NCBI RefSeq assembly: GCF_910592395.1
Contig: NC_088314.1
Coordinates: 9,302,001-9,362,000, forward strand
From: Lineus longissimus
Lineage: Eukaryota; Nemertea; Pilidiophora; Heteronemertea; Lineidae
Direction of reading: 5' to 3'
DNA length: 60,000 nt
How positions within the stretch are numbered: position 1 is the stretch's first letter; every line of letters starts with the position of its first letter. The notes under the pieces are model-generated. The model did not search any database and had not been told where the DNA came from. It saw only the letters and a list, made by a program, of their open reading frames with translations. The translations under genes and the position numbers were made by a program. Of this stretch, positions 23,601-35,592 are shown in pieces.

Positions 23601-26600
23601 TTTTTCCGGTTACCCACCCTAGGCCATACATTTCGAACGTGGTTTCATTATTAGAGTGGTGCAGATTTTGATCCGAGAACGAGAACGAGTTGGTATTCTG
23701 ACATCCTGGCACCAGTGGTTTTCAACAATACTCCGCCTCTCAATATTTCAAACAAACCTGAATCTCAGGATGGTATTCTACGACGAATATCTCGTTGGTT
23801 GTTGTCAGGAATGCAGTGCACATGTATCTTAAAATGTCTGGTGTGCGATAAATACAATACAACGACTTAAAGGTCAACCAGAGAAAAAAAATCACCTCGC
23901 TTTCTGTCATTCGTTCTCGAATTAAAATCTGAACATATCTATTTTCCAAGATGCACACAGTCATGTATACCTTTTCGTTAATTCGTCGATTTTAAACTTA
24001 CCGAAGTATACTGGATATTTATTCCATCATCCACATTCAGTTTGGACTGCAGGTTGTGGACGTCGTTTATATGACTCCCGTGCCCCGTACCCAGGACGTC
24101 TTGGAACCGATACGTTCCACTGAAAGAGTATAGCACCAAATCACCTTCAAACTCTTTTCACAAGCAGATCTCTCGAAATTTGCACCATTTTGAAAATATA
24201 GAGGCAGTTGCTTTCAATGTTGCAAACTATGCACTCCCAAACGCAAGACTTTCCTTTACGCCCCCGCGTCACGTCCACGTGCGAAAAATACTAACATCTA
24301 CATGTTGATATCTCTTTTAACAGTTATTACAAACCAGTGTAGCATGTGAAAATGTCCCTCTGGATAAAGTGTCCGGCACTATATACACGTACTCTGAAGC
24401 TTGTCCGCCGCGTTTGTATAATATGCTCTCCACACCGCACGCCGAGACAGTGTGAGATGTGAGAGCAAGAACAGTTCGCGGGAGTTCGACTCGTTGAAGA
24501 ACATAGGTCTTTTTTCGAAAAGAGGGAGTCGAATACAGCCTTGCTGTCAAACCAATCTCCCGGCTGACAGACGACTCCACAGACGGCCGTCTGTTACTAT
24601 TCACCATCGTATACTTACGGGTGTGATTTTTCACTAATAATTATGACTGTTTTTAAATTAGGACATCTATAAGAAGAAAAAAACAAAAATGAAAGTTACA
24701 GCACAGTCCAAAGTTAAATTCCATGCCCATACCAGTACGGTCTTTTCTCTCTCATTTATTCATTTTTATGTACTTGTATACATTTTTCATGAAGTTTGAA
24801 GTCGTATCATGAATGTGGTGATTATGTATAGTCCTCGAAACCTTTTAAAACAAATTATCAAAAATAATCATTTTATTTAACCTCAGTCAGTTATAAATTT
24901 CATATCAAATCTATTTCAACAATTGTTATTGAACCCTTTTTAACGTGGCACTGACAGTTTTTTTTATATCCCCTCTATATTTGCTGTCATCAGATTTCCC
25001 CCCCCCCCCCGTCCCCAGAATCTACCATCACTAGACTGATTTACCTTTTGCTGTCTAATTCGCCGGGTACGCAGCGTTCCATCTCTGGGTTAATGGCGGA
25101 TAGAGTCCCATGGTAATCATGCGCTTTGAAACTCTCTGCAGCCACAATTGCCTTACAACCGACCTTGTTCAGGGCGTATGCAAGTTCGCACTCTTTATAC
25201 CCTGGATTGATGCAGACCTGGAAATGATACCAATCAAGAATTATCGATGCCTAATTCATATTCCATCTTGAGAAGAACTTTTGGGAGTAGATGTTTAAAT
25301 AACTCTGCCTATTGCTCGGTTACGATTCAGTGGCAAAATCTCCCTTTAGTTTTTCTTCAAACGTCAATATGTCAACTCGTGCGAGAGCCAGAACTATTTC
25401 TTTTCCGGATGAAATCACCTTATCAGAAGCCTTATTGCACGTTACATGTAGCTACATTTTGGATACTTTATTTTTTTTTATACATGAGCAAAGAGGCAAA
25501 CCGCTTCACATTATACGTGAGACGTTCAGCCAATCAATTACTTTGCCTATCCACAGGCAACAACAGAAAATATCCTTCAATGTTTTAGAAAAACTAGCAT
25601 AACCCGTCCTTATTCGAGGAAAAGTGCAAAGACATCTCCCCGACCTCGTTAAAGGCAGAATACTGGGCCGTATTAAGCGGGGGGGGGGGGGGGGAGGAGG
25701 TCCCCGCAGACACGTTCCTTAAGCGGATTTGGGCCTTCCGGACGGAAAAAGTATACTGCCCCCCCCCCCCTCCCCCTCCCAAATACACACGCACGCACAC
25801 ACACAGTATAATAGCAAAAACTCATTGCTCTGAAATGTTGATGTCTGTTTTATTGCATAATGTAGAAATGCTGAAACGATTTATATTACTTATGATTATT
25901 TATTGAAGTTTATAGACTGGTGCCCCTATGAAAATTACATCAACGACTACGTATAAAGTGATGACCTTCATTGTATGTACAATAATTGCTCTGCAGATGT
26001 TACCTATTGATGAGAACCATTACTGAGTTATTCTATAGTGATGATAATTCAACTGTTAGTATACAAAATGGTATTTCAGCCGCATCTGCTGGTCCAGGAC
26101 TTAAATCATGATATAGCGATGCCCACCCCTTCGGCTAATACATGTAGGTGGCCATTATAGTCAGTCGTTTATAAGAAAAAGAAAATTAAAAGCCTATGCC
26201 GTTCGTTATTAAAATTTGCTATTGAATTTGAAAGTTTCCAAATGCAAAAATTCTAAATATAAATTTCAGCATTGCCGTTGTGTAGACTGAAAAACAAATA
26301 CTATAACTACTAAGTTTCAGCAAATCCCTATGCATAATACCTGCACTATATCTATATCTATAGAATCGAGAGAATCGCTCTTAAAGAGCTAATTCACTGA
26401 TCGCTCTTTGAGACAAGAGAAGAGCGAAACTTGGATTAGATAATCTTCCCCTGATTATGAAATTATTGCAATGATTCACTCAGAACACTAGTCTTGCAGG
26501 TGTGTTGAAACTAATAAACGCACTGAAAATGATGACAGCAGATTGTAAACAATATTTTACACGTTCGTAAATTTCTCTCTTCTATGTTTTCTGCTCTTTG

Positions 26601-29219
26601 AGAAAGAGCGATCACTAAATTAGCTCTTTAAGAGTGAATTTCGCTCTTTCCTTTTTAGAGAACGGCATTATCTGTATAACAGCATTTCTGTTTTCCTGGC
26701 CCACCAGTAATTGCAAACGTGTAGTTTTTATCATCAAAACCGGACTCTTCTTCCAAAACAACTGTGAGACATCCTGAGATCACACCTTTTTTTTACTCCT
26801 ATACGTCGTATATAAAATTATCCAGAGGCGGGGTATATTGAAAACCCCTGGTATACCAGGATGATTGTTTTATATAAGAGATCCCGATCAGTTGTTTTAT
26901 TCCATTAAAGCAATCAATATATACCCCAAAACCACGAATTGTTAATTGCATGCCAAATCGCACTGTACCATGACTGCCCCTATCCGTGCCAAAGCATATT
27001 GGGATAAGATGTACTCCGGGACGTTTGGGGCCAGAACAGCTACTCGGTCACCCCTCCCGATGTTGAGGCGCAGATATCCTGCCGCCAGCTCGTCGCACTG
27101 AAAAGGTAAATGCAATGGTCAGGACACACTGAAATACATTGTATCAAATTTATTCATTCTTGATTGTACCAAGCATGAACAACTCAAAATAACACAATAA
27201 ATATGTGTTTTTTAAATGATGCTCAATTGCAATTGATCCCCTAGCCATTTGCAAAGGTTGCTAATTAAAGGCAAGACCAGTACAAAATAATACCTCCCTT
27301 ATCTTCATACTCGCTATAATAACTGAGCTACTTCGATTTTTGTAAAAGGGCAAAACTGCAAATTTATATTCTCTATTTTCTTAAAGTTGTGGTTTTTAAT
27401 CAGCCCGGATAACACATTTTGTTTGCGGGGAACATTTAGTACGGGGTTGTTATAAAATAATTCAGACATCAGCAATCCAATAATTTCAACAGTAATTAAT
27501 GAATTAGAGCTAATTTAATAACAAAAAGCCCCTATATTCAAAATTAGAACTAGGTGCTAGTCTATCTAACCAATAGCTTGTGAAACATTCTTCTTCAATC
27601 CATACTTGATTGTACTTATATAACAAGACGAACATTTAAATAGAAAATGCAAGGAAATGCTCTCCCGCATCACAAACTAATAGGTACTCGCGTCGGGTCC
27701 CAGTCTGCATGGTTTCATTCTTGACATGTTCACATAAAGTCATTCTATAAAGCAATACCAAGTTCTTTGTTATAACTTACAGTATTGTATCATTCATGAT
27801 CGACATCTATACTTCTCTCTTAATTGTGATATAAGTTTATTACACTTCTGTAGTTACTCTAGTTTTACCGATCTAAGACAAGTTAACTGATTACTCTGAA
27901 ATCGAAATAAAGGCCAAGCTCGAACATGACGTCATGACGATAGGACGTCTCCGACACATTGTCTAACCAAATTGAATGTTTGATGGCAGCGAACTGTGCA
28001 TGTGTATCTATAGATTGATTGAATTGGATATCAAGAACCGATCTTACAGCGGTGAATCTACATATATTTTGGCGAGTACACCGACCTTCTGATTGAGCTG
28101 CCCATACGTCCATCTCACGCCAGCTTTATGAAACACGAACGCCTCTCTGTCAGGGTGAAGGTTGGCTTTTGATTGCAGTAACTGACCAATAGTCATTCCC
28201 AGTAACGGCTTGTCTGAAGTACCATGTATGTAGCTCAATTTGGTCGTATCTTTTACTCTATAAAGAAATTAGAATAACGAATTTCGGTTCTACAGTTTAC
28301 TCATGGGAAATTAATATTGGCAATTTAATGCGACAAACGATTTAAATCGCTGCGACCTGCGACATAAATCACTTGTTTGTGGTGGTCATCGCGATTATTT
28401 AGAGTTTACTGTGTCACTGTTCACTATTCATGCATGACATAATGAACGAACGAGTCACTTCCAACTGAAAGAGCGGACCGACTGCATAAGATTCAAGATG
28501 TCACATTCCACGATCAGGTCGTGCTTCCAAGCCTATAAGTCGGTTAACTCGCATCCTGAGGAAATCCAGGGTAAACTTTCGCTTCCCAGCTCCGGCTCTG
28601 TACACAAACTGCTGGGCCGCAGAAGCGAACATTAACCCCGGATTTCCTCAGGATGGTTAACTTGTGACAAGTGAAGCGTGAACAGTGACAACGTGAACCC
28701 AAAACACCTTTCCAGAAATGGGGCGCCGAGTGTCCGAAATAGTGATGTCATAAGGGGAAACTAGGCCTTATGGTGGAGGGAAAAAGGAGATAGCCATGGT
28801 TGACCAACACACTTGAATGCCTTTAATGACGGACAAGGGGGAAAAAGTTAGTTCCAATGCAAGCCACCAATTTCGGGAAGCATGTATACGTTGCGATGGG
28901 GAATTAACAACCAAAAACGTTCGTTACATCTGTCTCCGTTACGAGGTGAGGCTTCGAGGGCGCGGGAAGATGCAATATCACCAACGAAACATGCACAGTA
29001 GTCTGACTGTGGTTTGGTGGCACTTCTTGGAAACTCAGCCACAAAGGAGGACGAGTGAGTGACCGATGACCATGCAGCACCATTCCAAGAAAACTGAAAC
29101 TGAAAACAAGTCCGCGGTCCTTGGTTTTTGTGCCGCAGATTAACTTGAAGCCCACTTAGAAATTTACTCACAGATAGGGGGATGTTTGCACACCGACATT
29201 TCTGGATGGATAAAGCCAT
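17624..29219 (-). CDS. ACSF2: ACSF2-type mitochondrial medium-chain acyl-CoA ligase, complete, 13 coding exons
   Basis: Activates medium-chain fatty acids to acyl-CoA with ATP and CoA, probably in the mitochondrial matrix. Exons in transcript order: 29172-29219, 28708-28760, 28086-28257, 26969-27097, 25045-25217, 24002-24119, 22728-22823, 22318-22558, 21551-21627, 19911-20018, 19060-19208, 18282-18534, 17624-17776. Lengths sum to 1770 nt = 589 codons plus TGA, close to the roughly 615 of vertebrate ACSF2; every junction is GT-AG and the phases agree throughout. AMP-binding motif [11 protein letters not shown] at residues 229-239 is split by an intron; YGLTE at 372-376; STGD ending at 456; [15 protein letters not shown] at 470-484; catalytic Lys562 in SNKVQK. 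All key adenylate-forming motifs are intact. The first two exons encode a basic, acid-poor leader that fits a presequence but are the least certain; from residue 34 on (SYIHGT...) the match to the family is clear. The 77-bp exon 9 is the one most easily missed. Confidence 0.93.
20532..21386. mobile_element. Large palindromic (foldback) element in ACSF2 intron 9
   Basis: Arms of about 380 and 470 bp meet at about 21003, where gggaaccatcgtttcattgg faces its complement. The outer part repeats tttatgtccatataaa-type half palindromes, the inner part has three spaced copies of acttccgtatt. The left arm has about 86 extra bases. The whole element lies within the intron between exons 10 and 9. No clear target duplication. 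Confidence 0.85.
22992..23614 (-). mobile_element. MULE-like element in ACSF2 intron 6
   Basis: 623 bp with inverted ends GGTAACCGGAAAAACGCC followed by (GACC)n, flanked by a perfect 9-bp duplication CACCCTAGG (22983-22991, 23615-23623). The right terminus is present twice, an inner copy lying at about 23487-23517. No coding capacity. Strand is arbitrary. Confidence 0.85.
23700..23753 (+). repeat. Dispersed repeat, copy 1 of 4
   Basis: atcctggcaccagtggtttt ... ctccgcctct ... atttcaaac. Related copies lie at 26824-26872 (minus), 44848-44890 and 54331-54389. Confidence 0.55.
25680..25772. repeat. Facing poly-G and poly-C runs in ACSF2 intron 4
   Basis: A run of about 15 G at 25680-25694 and one of about 12 C at 25759-25770 on the same strand could pair or form quadruplex structure. 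Such runs are also error-prone in assembly. Confidence 0.6.
26370..26655. mobile_element. MITE-like inverted repeat in ACSF2 intron 4
   Basis: Arms of about 55 bp built on cgctcttaaagagctaatt and tgatcgctcttt, about 160 bp apart. The sub-motif gctcttt/aaagagc recurs several times in each arm. No frame. Confidence 0.65.
28542..28662. repeat. 120-bp hairpin in ACSF2 intron 2
   Basis: Arms pair gcatcctgaggaaatccagg with its near complement, extend through cgcttc/gaagcg, and enclose an inner ccagc/gctgg stem. Confidence 0.7.
29172..29219 (-). CDS. ACSF2: Predicted first coding exon of the ACSF2-type gene (presequence start)
   Basis: Sixteen codons, [16 protein letters not shown], ending at a strong donor (GTGAGT). 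No acidic residues and three basic ones, as expected of a mitochondrial presequence. It joins in phase 0 to exon 28708-28760 (starts [12 protein letters not shown]), which leaves in phase 2 exactly as exon 28086-28257 requires. Inferred from splice sites, composition and total length; there is no direct homology in this leader. Confidence 0.5.
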
Positions 29220-30408
29220 GTCTTCCTGACCGACCACTTGAGGTTATTTCTCCAGGCCATAGTCTCGATATCAATGAAGATTTATTCCTTCGTCTTTTCA
29301 TGTAGATTATCCGGCCTGTCACTTTGAAGTGGCGCTCGATTCTTCACATTCAGGCAAAAAGGTGATCATTGCAAACAAATTTGCACGTATTATATTACAG
29401 GAAATGAAAAGTCAATTGACTAACCAGTTGATTTTTTTACTTAGGGTGTTCCCATTCCACTCGACCGGGAATATCTCGACCGAATATGTATATTAACTTT
29501 TCGAACATATGACATAAATGGACTCGTCCGAAAGTATGTACCATCAACCACGGTAGTTGTAACACCTGGACGCAGATTTGGACGCTGGACGCTAAGTTTT
29601 GTATCATTGGATTGCACTGCCTGGATTTCATGAACCTCGTGTCCAGTTCAAGATGAATAGTTTTCAATCATCACGTGACCAGACTTCCACTCACAAAGAG
29701 TGGCGTTGACTTCAATAACTTGCACTGTAACATGAGACGACCATCCCTTATCGAACTTCCGAGACAAGACCACAATTGATTTTTTAAGCCTTTTAGCAGT
29801 TAAATTGTCAATGTTTGACCGCGACGCATCAAACACTGCGTGGGGTTGTGAATCTGAAATTTAGTTATGATATTCAGGATAGTCAGGCAAGTAAATGGTG
29901 AAAAATAAACTGGTAGTTGGCCACGGAAATTTTTTGATAACCGACCAATTAGACAGACAGACATTGATATTTCCACTCTTTTCAGCCAACTGGCAGAAAA
30001 ATCTCAAAACACGTCCCCTATTACCAAATTAGCAAAATTCGAAATTAATTTTTTCATCAAATAATTTCTTTATATCTATAGACTTGCCACAACAAATATT
30101 TTTTCGATACCTCTCCAAATATGTACTCGAGAGTTAAAAACATGCACTCGTCTAATTGATAGGCCTCGACCCTCCAACCTATGAATATTCATTAGTGGTC
30201 TATTGCCTCAATGAAGGTAGATTTCAGGGGTCAACATTATCGTTCAATGCACTGACATCAACGGGGCACAGGTGCCCCGACGGGCATCATCGAAATAACG
30301 GAGCGACGGACCGCTTAGAATGGCTAAGAAGTCGAACTTTCGGAGAGGTTGATGATGCGACCTTACATATCTGAACTCGATCTTTACTGATAAGAGATTT
30401 GCAGACGT
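29220..30408. other. Upstream region of the ACSF2-type gene
   Basis: Holds its presumed promoter on the minus strand and a dispersed repeat at 29535-29620. I see no clear TATA box. 30000-30400 has no recognisable feature. Confidence 0.4.
29535..29620 (-). repeat. Dispersed repeat shared with 31780-31860
   Basis: The minus strand here and the plus strand at 31780-31860 share gcaatccaatgat, aagcgtccagcgtcca and tttgcgtc. Unclassified interspersed repeat. Confidence 0.55.
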
Positions 30409-30417
30409 CTTTTTTTG

Positions 30418-31376
30418 GTGTATTCCTGTTTCGCCTATTCCTGTTCCGCCTATTCCTGTTTCGCCTATTCATGTTTCGCCTAATTCCTGTTTCGCCTAAT
30501 TCCTGTTTCGCCTATTCCTGTTTCGCCTAATTCCTGTTTAGCCTATTCCTGTTTCGCCTAATTCCTGTTTAGCCTATTCCTGTTTCGCCTATTCAAATGT
30601 ATTGCTAACCTCCCCACAGACGTAGGAATATGAACCGCCCCTTACTGACCGACCAAACCCGAGGAGAGCCACATATGTACGCATTGACGAACGCATGTTA
30701 CGCCTCAAAAAACAATACGTCAATGGAGAGAGGGACATAATGAGTTACGTTGATGCCATCAGTTACCTTGTCTGACATAATATCATGATATGTATTTTCC
30801 ACCTTGTTTGACTTTATATGTGCTGTACCTACATGTATATTATGACATGGGTTTTACAGCTGATTTTGATCAAATAATTATGAGAATGTACAATATTATG
30901 TATTTTTATCAAAAACTCATGAATTCAGTTTTCATAGAATAAACGACTGCTTTACTCTACTTAATCTATTAGTTTTTACTGTGTGTCAGTATGGTCCTAT
31001 GGTCCTATGGTCAAATAAGTCCCGGACTGTCCCCGCTTTCAAGGTGACTCTTTCAAAACGGTCATGGCATGGTTTGTTAACAAAGTTGATGGCATTTGAT
31101 TCGTCAAATTGTCATCACATCGTTAACATCATCCAATTGTCCCCTCATAAAATGGACATGCATCCCTAAGGTTCCCCGTGGGAGAGTCGATTTATTGTAG
31201 GGGTACTGGAAAGTAGGCGAAACAGGAATAGGCGAAACAGGAAATAGGCCAAACAGGAAATAGGCGAAAAAGGAATAGGCGGAACAGGAATAGGCGGAAC
31301 AGGAATAGGCGAATCAGGAATAGGCGAAACAGGAATTTTGTAGGCGAAACAGGAATAGGCGAAACAGGCATAAACC
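30418..31376 (+). mobile_element. Foldback/MULE-like element, copy A, with tandem-repeat termini
   Basis: Flanked by a perfect 9-bp duplication CTTTTTTTG (30409-30417, 31377-31385). The left end is a run of about 15-16-bp units (attcctgtttcgcct), the right end the same units inverted, around a unique core of about 570 bp. Tips are GTGTATTCCTGTTTCGCC and, inverted, GGTTTATGCCTGTTTCGCC. Nine-base target duplications are typical of Mutator-like elements, and termini of short tandem repeats recall Drosophila Foldback. No transposase frame inside, so non-autonomous. Confidence 0.85.
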
Positions 31377-31385
31377 CTTTTTTTG

Positions 31386-32440
31386 ATGACCTTGACAATG
31401 TTATACACATTCTTGCTGGTGGTATAGTGCTTTGTTGTTTTTATTGGTTCGATTCTGTTGGATTTTGAAAATCCTGTACACGTTGGGTGACCACCGGTGA
31501 CCCGTTCTGGGCAACTGCGATGGTACGTGGAGATTTATACACGGCTGGATTCTTCAGCTCCACTCTGTGATAAATGCCCCTAAGTTAGCCTCTCTACCTA
31601 CATTACCACGGTCATAACACCAGGTTGAAGATTCCCACGGCCCACCTGGTGATCGATTCCGGCATTCTGTTGTATTTTATGGCACTAAAAGTCACAAACC
31701 GTGCCAGTCCAGTCCGTTCCGTCAATTCGATAAGGCCCACTGCAGTTTATATTACTGGAGGCGCGATTTGAATCCAGGGGATGCAATCCAATGATCCAAA
31801 AACTAAGCGTCCAGCGTCCACAATTTGCGTCGTGGTTTTACCAACTCCCATTAACCACAGTGACGATGTCTACAGGTAATCCACTCCAATATTTCCACAA
31901 AGTGATATACTGTCCTACCAGAAGGTTTTTAAAAATATCACAGAGATAGAATACGATAATTGAATGGGGTTTTCAGCAGAGAATGGTATATTAAGTTGTA
32001 TCTGTTGTATTTGGGCCCAGCTAATCCTATCTCTTTAATATTGCCCTTGGCCAACTTGAGTTCATACATGAAGGATTGGGGGTCTTTATCAAAGGTAAAT
32101 GGAAGATATTAAAGTCATAACATAAAGACCCTAGTAATTGTGCTTTTGTCACTACTGAACACATTCTATGGAATTGCAAGTGCCGAAAAATGATGGTCAG
32201 AAAGCATAGTTCATGGGCTTGTGTGCATTTTTGAAAAGGCACATGATTTTTAGGCCTTTTTGAAATGTATGTTACATAATGAAGGGATGAAATTAGGTCC
32301 TTCCAAATACACCAGATACGTGTATATGACCAACTAAATATATATACTCTGCCGAAAACCGCATTCAGATATTATTTTATCTCCGTGATGATTAAAAATA
32401 ACGGTGGATATTCACTTTCTGGAGGACTGATGTGGAGTGC
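31386..32440. other. Spacer between the two foldback elements
   Basis: About 1 kb of non-coding sequence with one dispersed repeat (31780-31860); no gene. Confidence 0.6.
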
Positions 32441-32449
32441 TGGTTCATA

Positions 32450-33472
32450 GGTTTATGCCTGTTTCGCCTATTCCTGTTTCGCCTATTCCTGTTTCGCCTA
32501 TTCCTGTTTCGCCTATTCCTGTTTCGCCTACAAAATTCCTGTTTCGCCTATTCCTGATTCGCCTATTCCTGTTCCGCCTATTCCTGTTCCGCCTATTCCT
32601 TTTTCGCCAATTTCCTGTTTGGCCTATTTCCTGTTTGGCCTATTTCCTGTTTGGTCTATTCCTGTTTCGCCTACTTTCCAGTACCCCTACAATAAATCGA
32701 CTCTCCAACGGGGAACCTTAGGGATGCATGTCCATTTTATGGGGAAAATGTGAGGGGACAATTGGATGATGTTAACGATGTGATGACAATTTGACTAATC
32801 AAATGCCATCAACTTTGTTAACAAACCATGCCATGACCGTTTTGAAAGAGTCACCTTAAAAGCGGGGACAGTCCGGGACTTATTCGACCATAGGACCATA
32901 GGACCATACTGACACACAGTAAAAACTAATAGATTAAGTAGAGTAAAGCAGTCGTTTATTTTATGAAAACTGAATTCATGAGTTTTTGAAAAAAATACAT
33001 GATATTGTACATTCTCATAATTATTTGATCAAAATCAGCTGTAAAACTCATGTCATAATATACATGTAGGTATATAAAGTCAAACAAGGTGGAAAACACA
33101 TATCATGATATTATGTCAGGCAAGGTAACTGATGGCATCAACGTAACTCATTATGTCCCTCTCTCCTAGACGTATTGCTCTTTGAGGCGTAACATGCGTT
33201 CGTCAATGCGTACATATGTGGCTCTCCTCCGGTTTGGTCGGTCAGTAAGGGACGGTTCATATTCCTACGTCTGTGGGGAGGTTAGCAATACATTTGAATA
33301 GGCGAAACAGGAATAGGCTAAACAGGAATTAGGCGAAACAGGAATAGGCTAAACAGGAATTAGGCGAAACAGGAATAGGCGAAACAGGAATTAGGCGAAA
33401 CAGGAATTAGGCGAAACAGGAATAGGCGAAACAGGAATAGGCGGAACAGGAATAGGCGAAACAGGAATACAC
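32450..33472 (-). mobile_element. Foldback/MULE-like element, copy B, inverted relative to copy A
   Basis: Same core and termini as copy A in reverse orientation, 1023 bp, with more tandem units at one end. Flanking duplication tggttcata / cggttcata (32441-32449, 33473-33481), 8 of 9 identical. The two copies are separated by about 1 kb, so this region is also a large inverted repeat. Confidence 0.85.
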
Positions 33473-33883
33473 CGGTTCATATGCGCCATTTGTCCAATGT
33501 AAAAATAATGAATAATAATGAATATTGTGTCATATCCATCTGTTCTTGTAAAGGGGGCCTACAACAGTTGGTAGCAATATGCAGCATCATGTGCAATCCA
33601 GCACAGTCATATATTATAAAAAAATAGTCATAGTCCAGCATAGTCATATGTATTATAGTATATAAATGAAGTGTGGTATGACTCGGAGGTTATCCCCAGG
33701 ACCCTTATATGAGTTTGAGTGTCATGTGGTGTTACGTCATGTTTACAATGAACATGTCGTGTTGGATTGGTTTGTTTAAAATGAAGAAAAATTTGAAGTT
33801 TCAGTCCAATTGGCTTTCTATAGTGAAAAATTGACTCGCGGGTTAAAAGCCGTCATGTAGAAAGTACCATTAAGGGAAGATAG

Positions 33884-35075
33884 GTTACCTGGACAGATCT
33901 GGAAAGTGGAGGGGAATATTCAAGAATTACGGACGACAAAATCGAAATTTCCGCGACACAATTTTAATGATATGCTGAACGAACTACAATGGCGAAATAC
34001 ATACATGAAAGAGAAATATTGTCACATAACAGCCCTTTGACCTTTAGAAATGTGTACAATCAAAATACCATTGATATCTATAGTAATTATACCCGATATA
34101 GGCCCACTGCCTATATAATCCAAGTATATACAATAAACATTAGAGTGACTAGCCGTGCTAGTTAATCTAAAAGAAATTGACAGAGTTAGGCCTAAACCTG
34201 AGAAAACATCAAGAAATCCCCGCACACAAAGTGTTAAAACCCGCAAAAACCCAAGAATTTCCGTGATTCACATTTTGATTCACATGTCATTTGGAATGCG
34301 TGCGTCTCTCCGAATACGGAAAGCGGTTTACAAATATGGCAAAAATCTGTGACGTATTTAAAATCCCTTTAAACTTCCAACCAATCACAGCATCGCACTT
34401 TCCCAAATATGGCACATCTGACCTATTCATCGCTGACGTGACCCCAGCCACAGCCAATCAGAGCGTCGCCTGATGTCAACAATACCAACGCGGTTGCATT
34501 GTTGACACTGTGTTCGAAACTAAAATCCCCGTTTCTGACATGAAACGTTAATCAAACATATGGAAACTTTATACAACAAAAATATACCTTAGCGTGACTT
34601 CTCTGAACAATAGTTGCGAACATTACATTCCCATTAAAGAATAGTTTGAAGCCCAAAATCCTTGACTGACGCTCAAGCGCGCACAGCTGATCCAGCCATT
34701 CTGACAGCCCGAGGCTCGACGCTCAACAAATTTGCCGAAAACTATTTACAAACATCTCTAACCTTTTGCATGTCAATATACATCTGATCTACCAGTTTTA
34801 CTACACATGACTAAATGATTTAAGGTTACTTACCTGGAAAGTGGAGGGGAATATTCAAGAATTACGGACGACAAAATCGAAATTTCCGCGACACAATTTT
34901 AATGATATGCTGAACGAACTACGCAGGCGCGAACTATTCCTACGACGTTCTCAGAAACGTAATCCCCGCGTCATTCTGTGCTTCGCTCAAGATCCACTCA
35001 TTTGCCAAAAAAAATGTGTCCCCCTTTTCTCGATGACTCCAAACTCATACCGCCGCATAAACTCATACCGTCACA
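33884..35075 (-). repeat. 3' LTR of the gypsy element
   Basis: Same length as the 5' LTR. The outermost base expected from the other copy (T on the + strand at 33883) is G here, so the canonical terminal dinucleotide is lost on the outer side. Carries the same internal 89-bp duplication at 33899-33987 and 34834-34922. Confidence 0.93.
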
Positions 35076-35088
35076 TTCTCCCCCCGTT
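35076..35088 (-). other. Polypurine tract
   Basis: Minus strand AACGGGGGGAGAA directly abuts the TGTGACGG start of the 3' LTR, which both identifies the tract and fixes the LTR boundary. Confidence 0.85.
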
Positions 35089-35592
35089 TAAAATGATGTC
35101 GTCCTCGACATTAGTTCAATTCCAGAAAATACTTGCCCAAGAAGAACTGAATCTAAAATGCTACTCCACAGGCGCTGTACAACATACTGGTAAATACCCC
35201 AACGGCAAAATTACTCTAAATAATATACATCACCGAATTACAGGTTAGAGGATACCTGCATTCCTCTTCCTGGCGGTAAAGACAAACTGAAGAAATGGCC
35301 AATCTCTTCAGCAAACATCTGGTGGATTCCGCTTATCTTGTACAACTAGTCTCATGACTTTAGAAGCGCTTGGACAATCTATTTTCTTCATAAGGTCATC
35401 TTACGTCATGGCTCAACTCTCACAAAGACCACCTGAAAAATACTACTTCACAGTATAATATACCTGAAAAGCAAATTTATAATTAAATCCTTAATCTATT
35501 TACACCTGTTCCGTAATACGATAATATGTTTTACACTAACAAAATCCATGAATCACCCCTTGGCCTGAAATGCGTCTAGAAACATAGTCTAT
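35089..35592 (-). other. Gypsy 3' untranslated region
   Basis: About 500 bases between the pol stop and the polypurine tract with no supported frame; no env-like sequence. Confidence 0.6.

Noticed and set aside
30287-30472. Frame encoding repeated Arg-Asn (RNRRNRNR)
   Set aside because: It is the antisense of the 15-bp tandem units at the end of the foldback element, not a gene.
31166-32721. Frames encoding repeated SPIPVSPIPV or RLFLFRLFLF
   Set aside because: Same tandem repeats read in other frames and in the inverted copy.
34841-35248. Plus-strand frame of 135 codons across the 3' LTR end
   Set aside because: Antisense to the retrotransposon, crosses the LTR boundary and polypurine tract, and is not preserved past the boundary in the other LTR.
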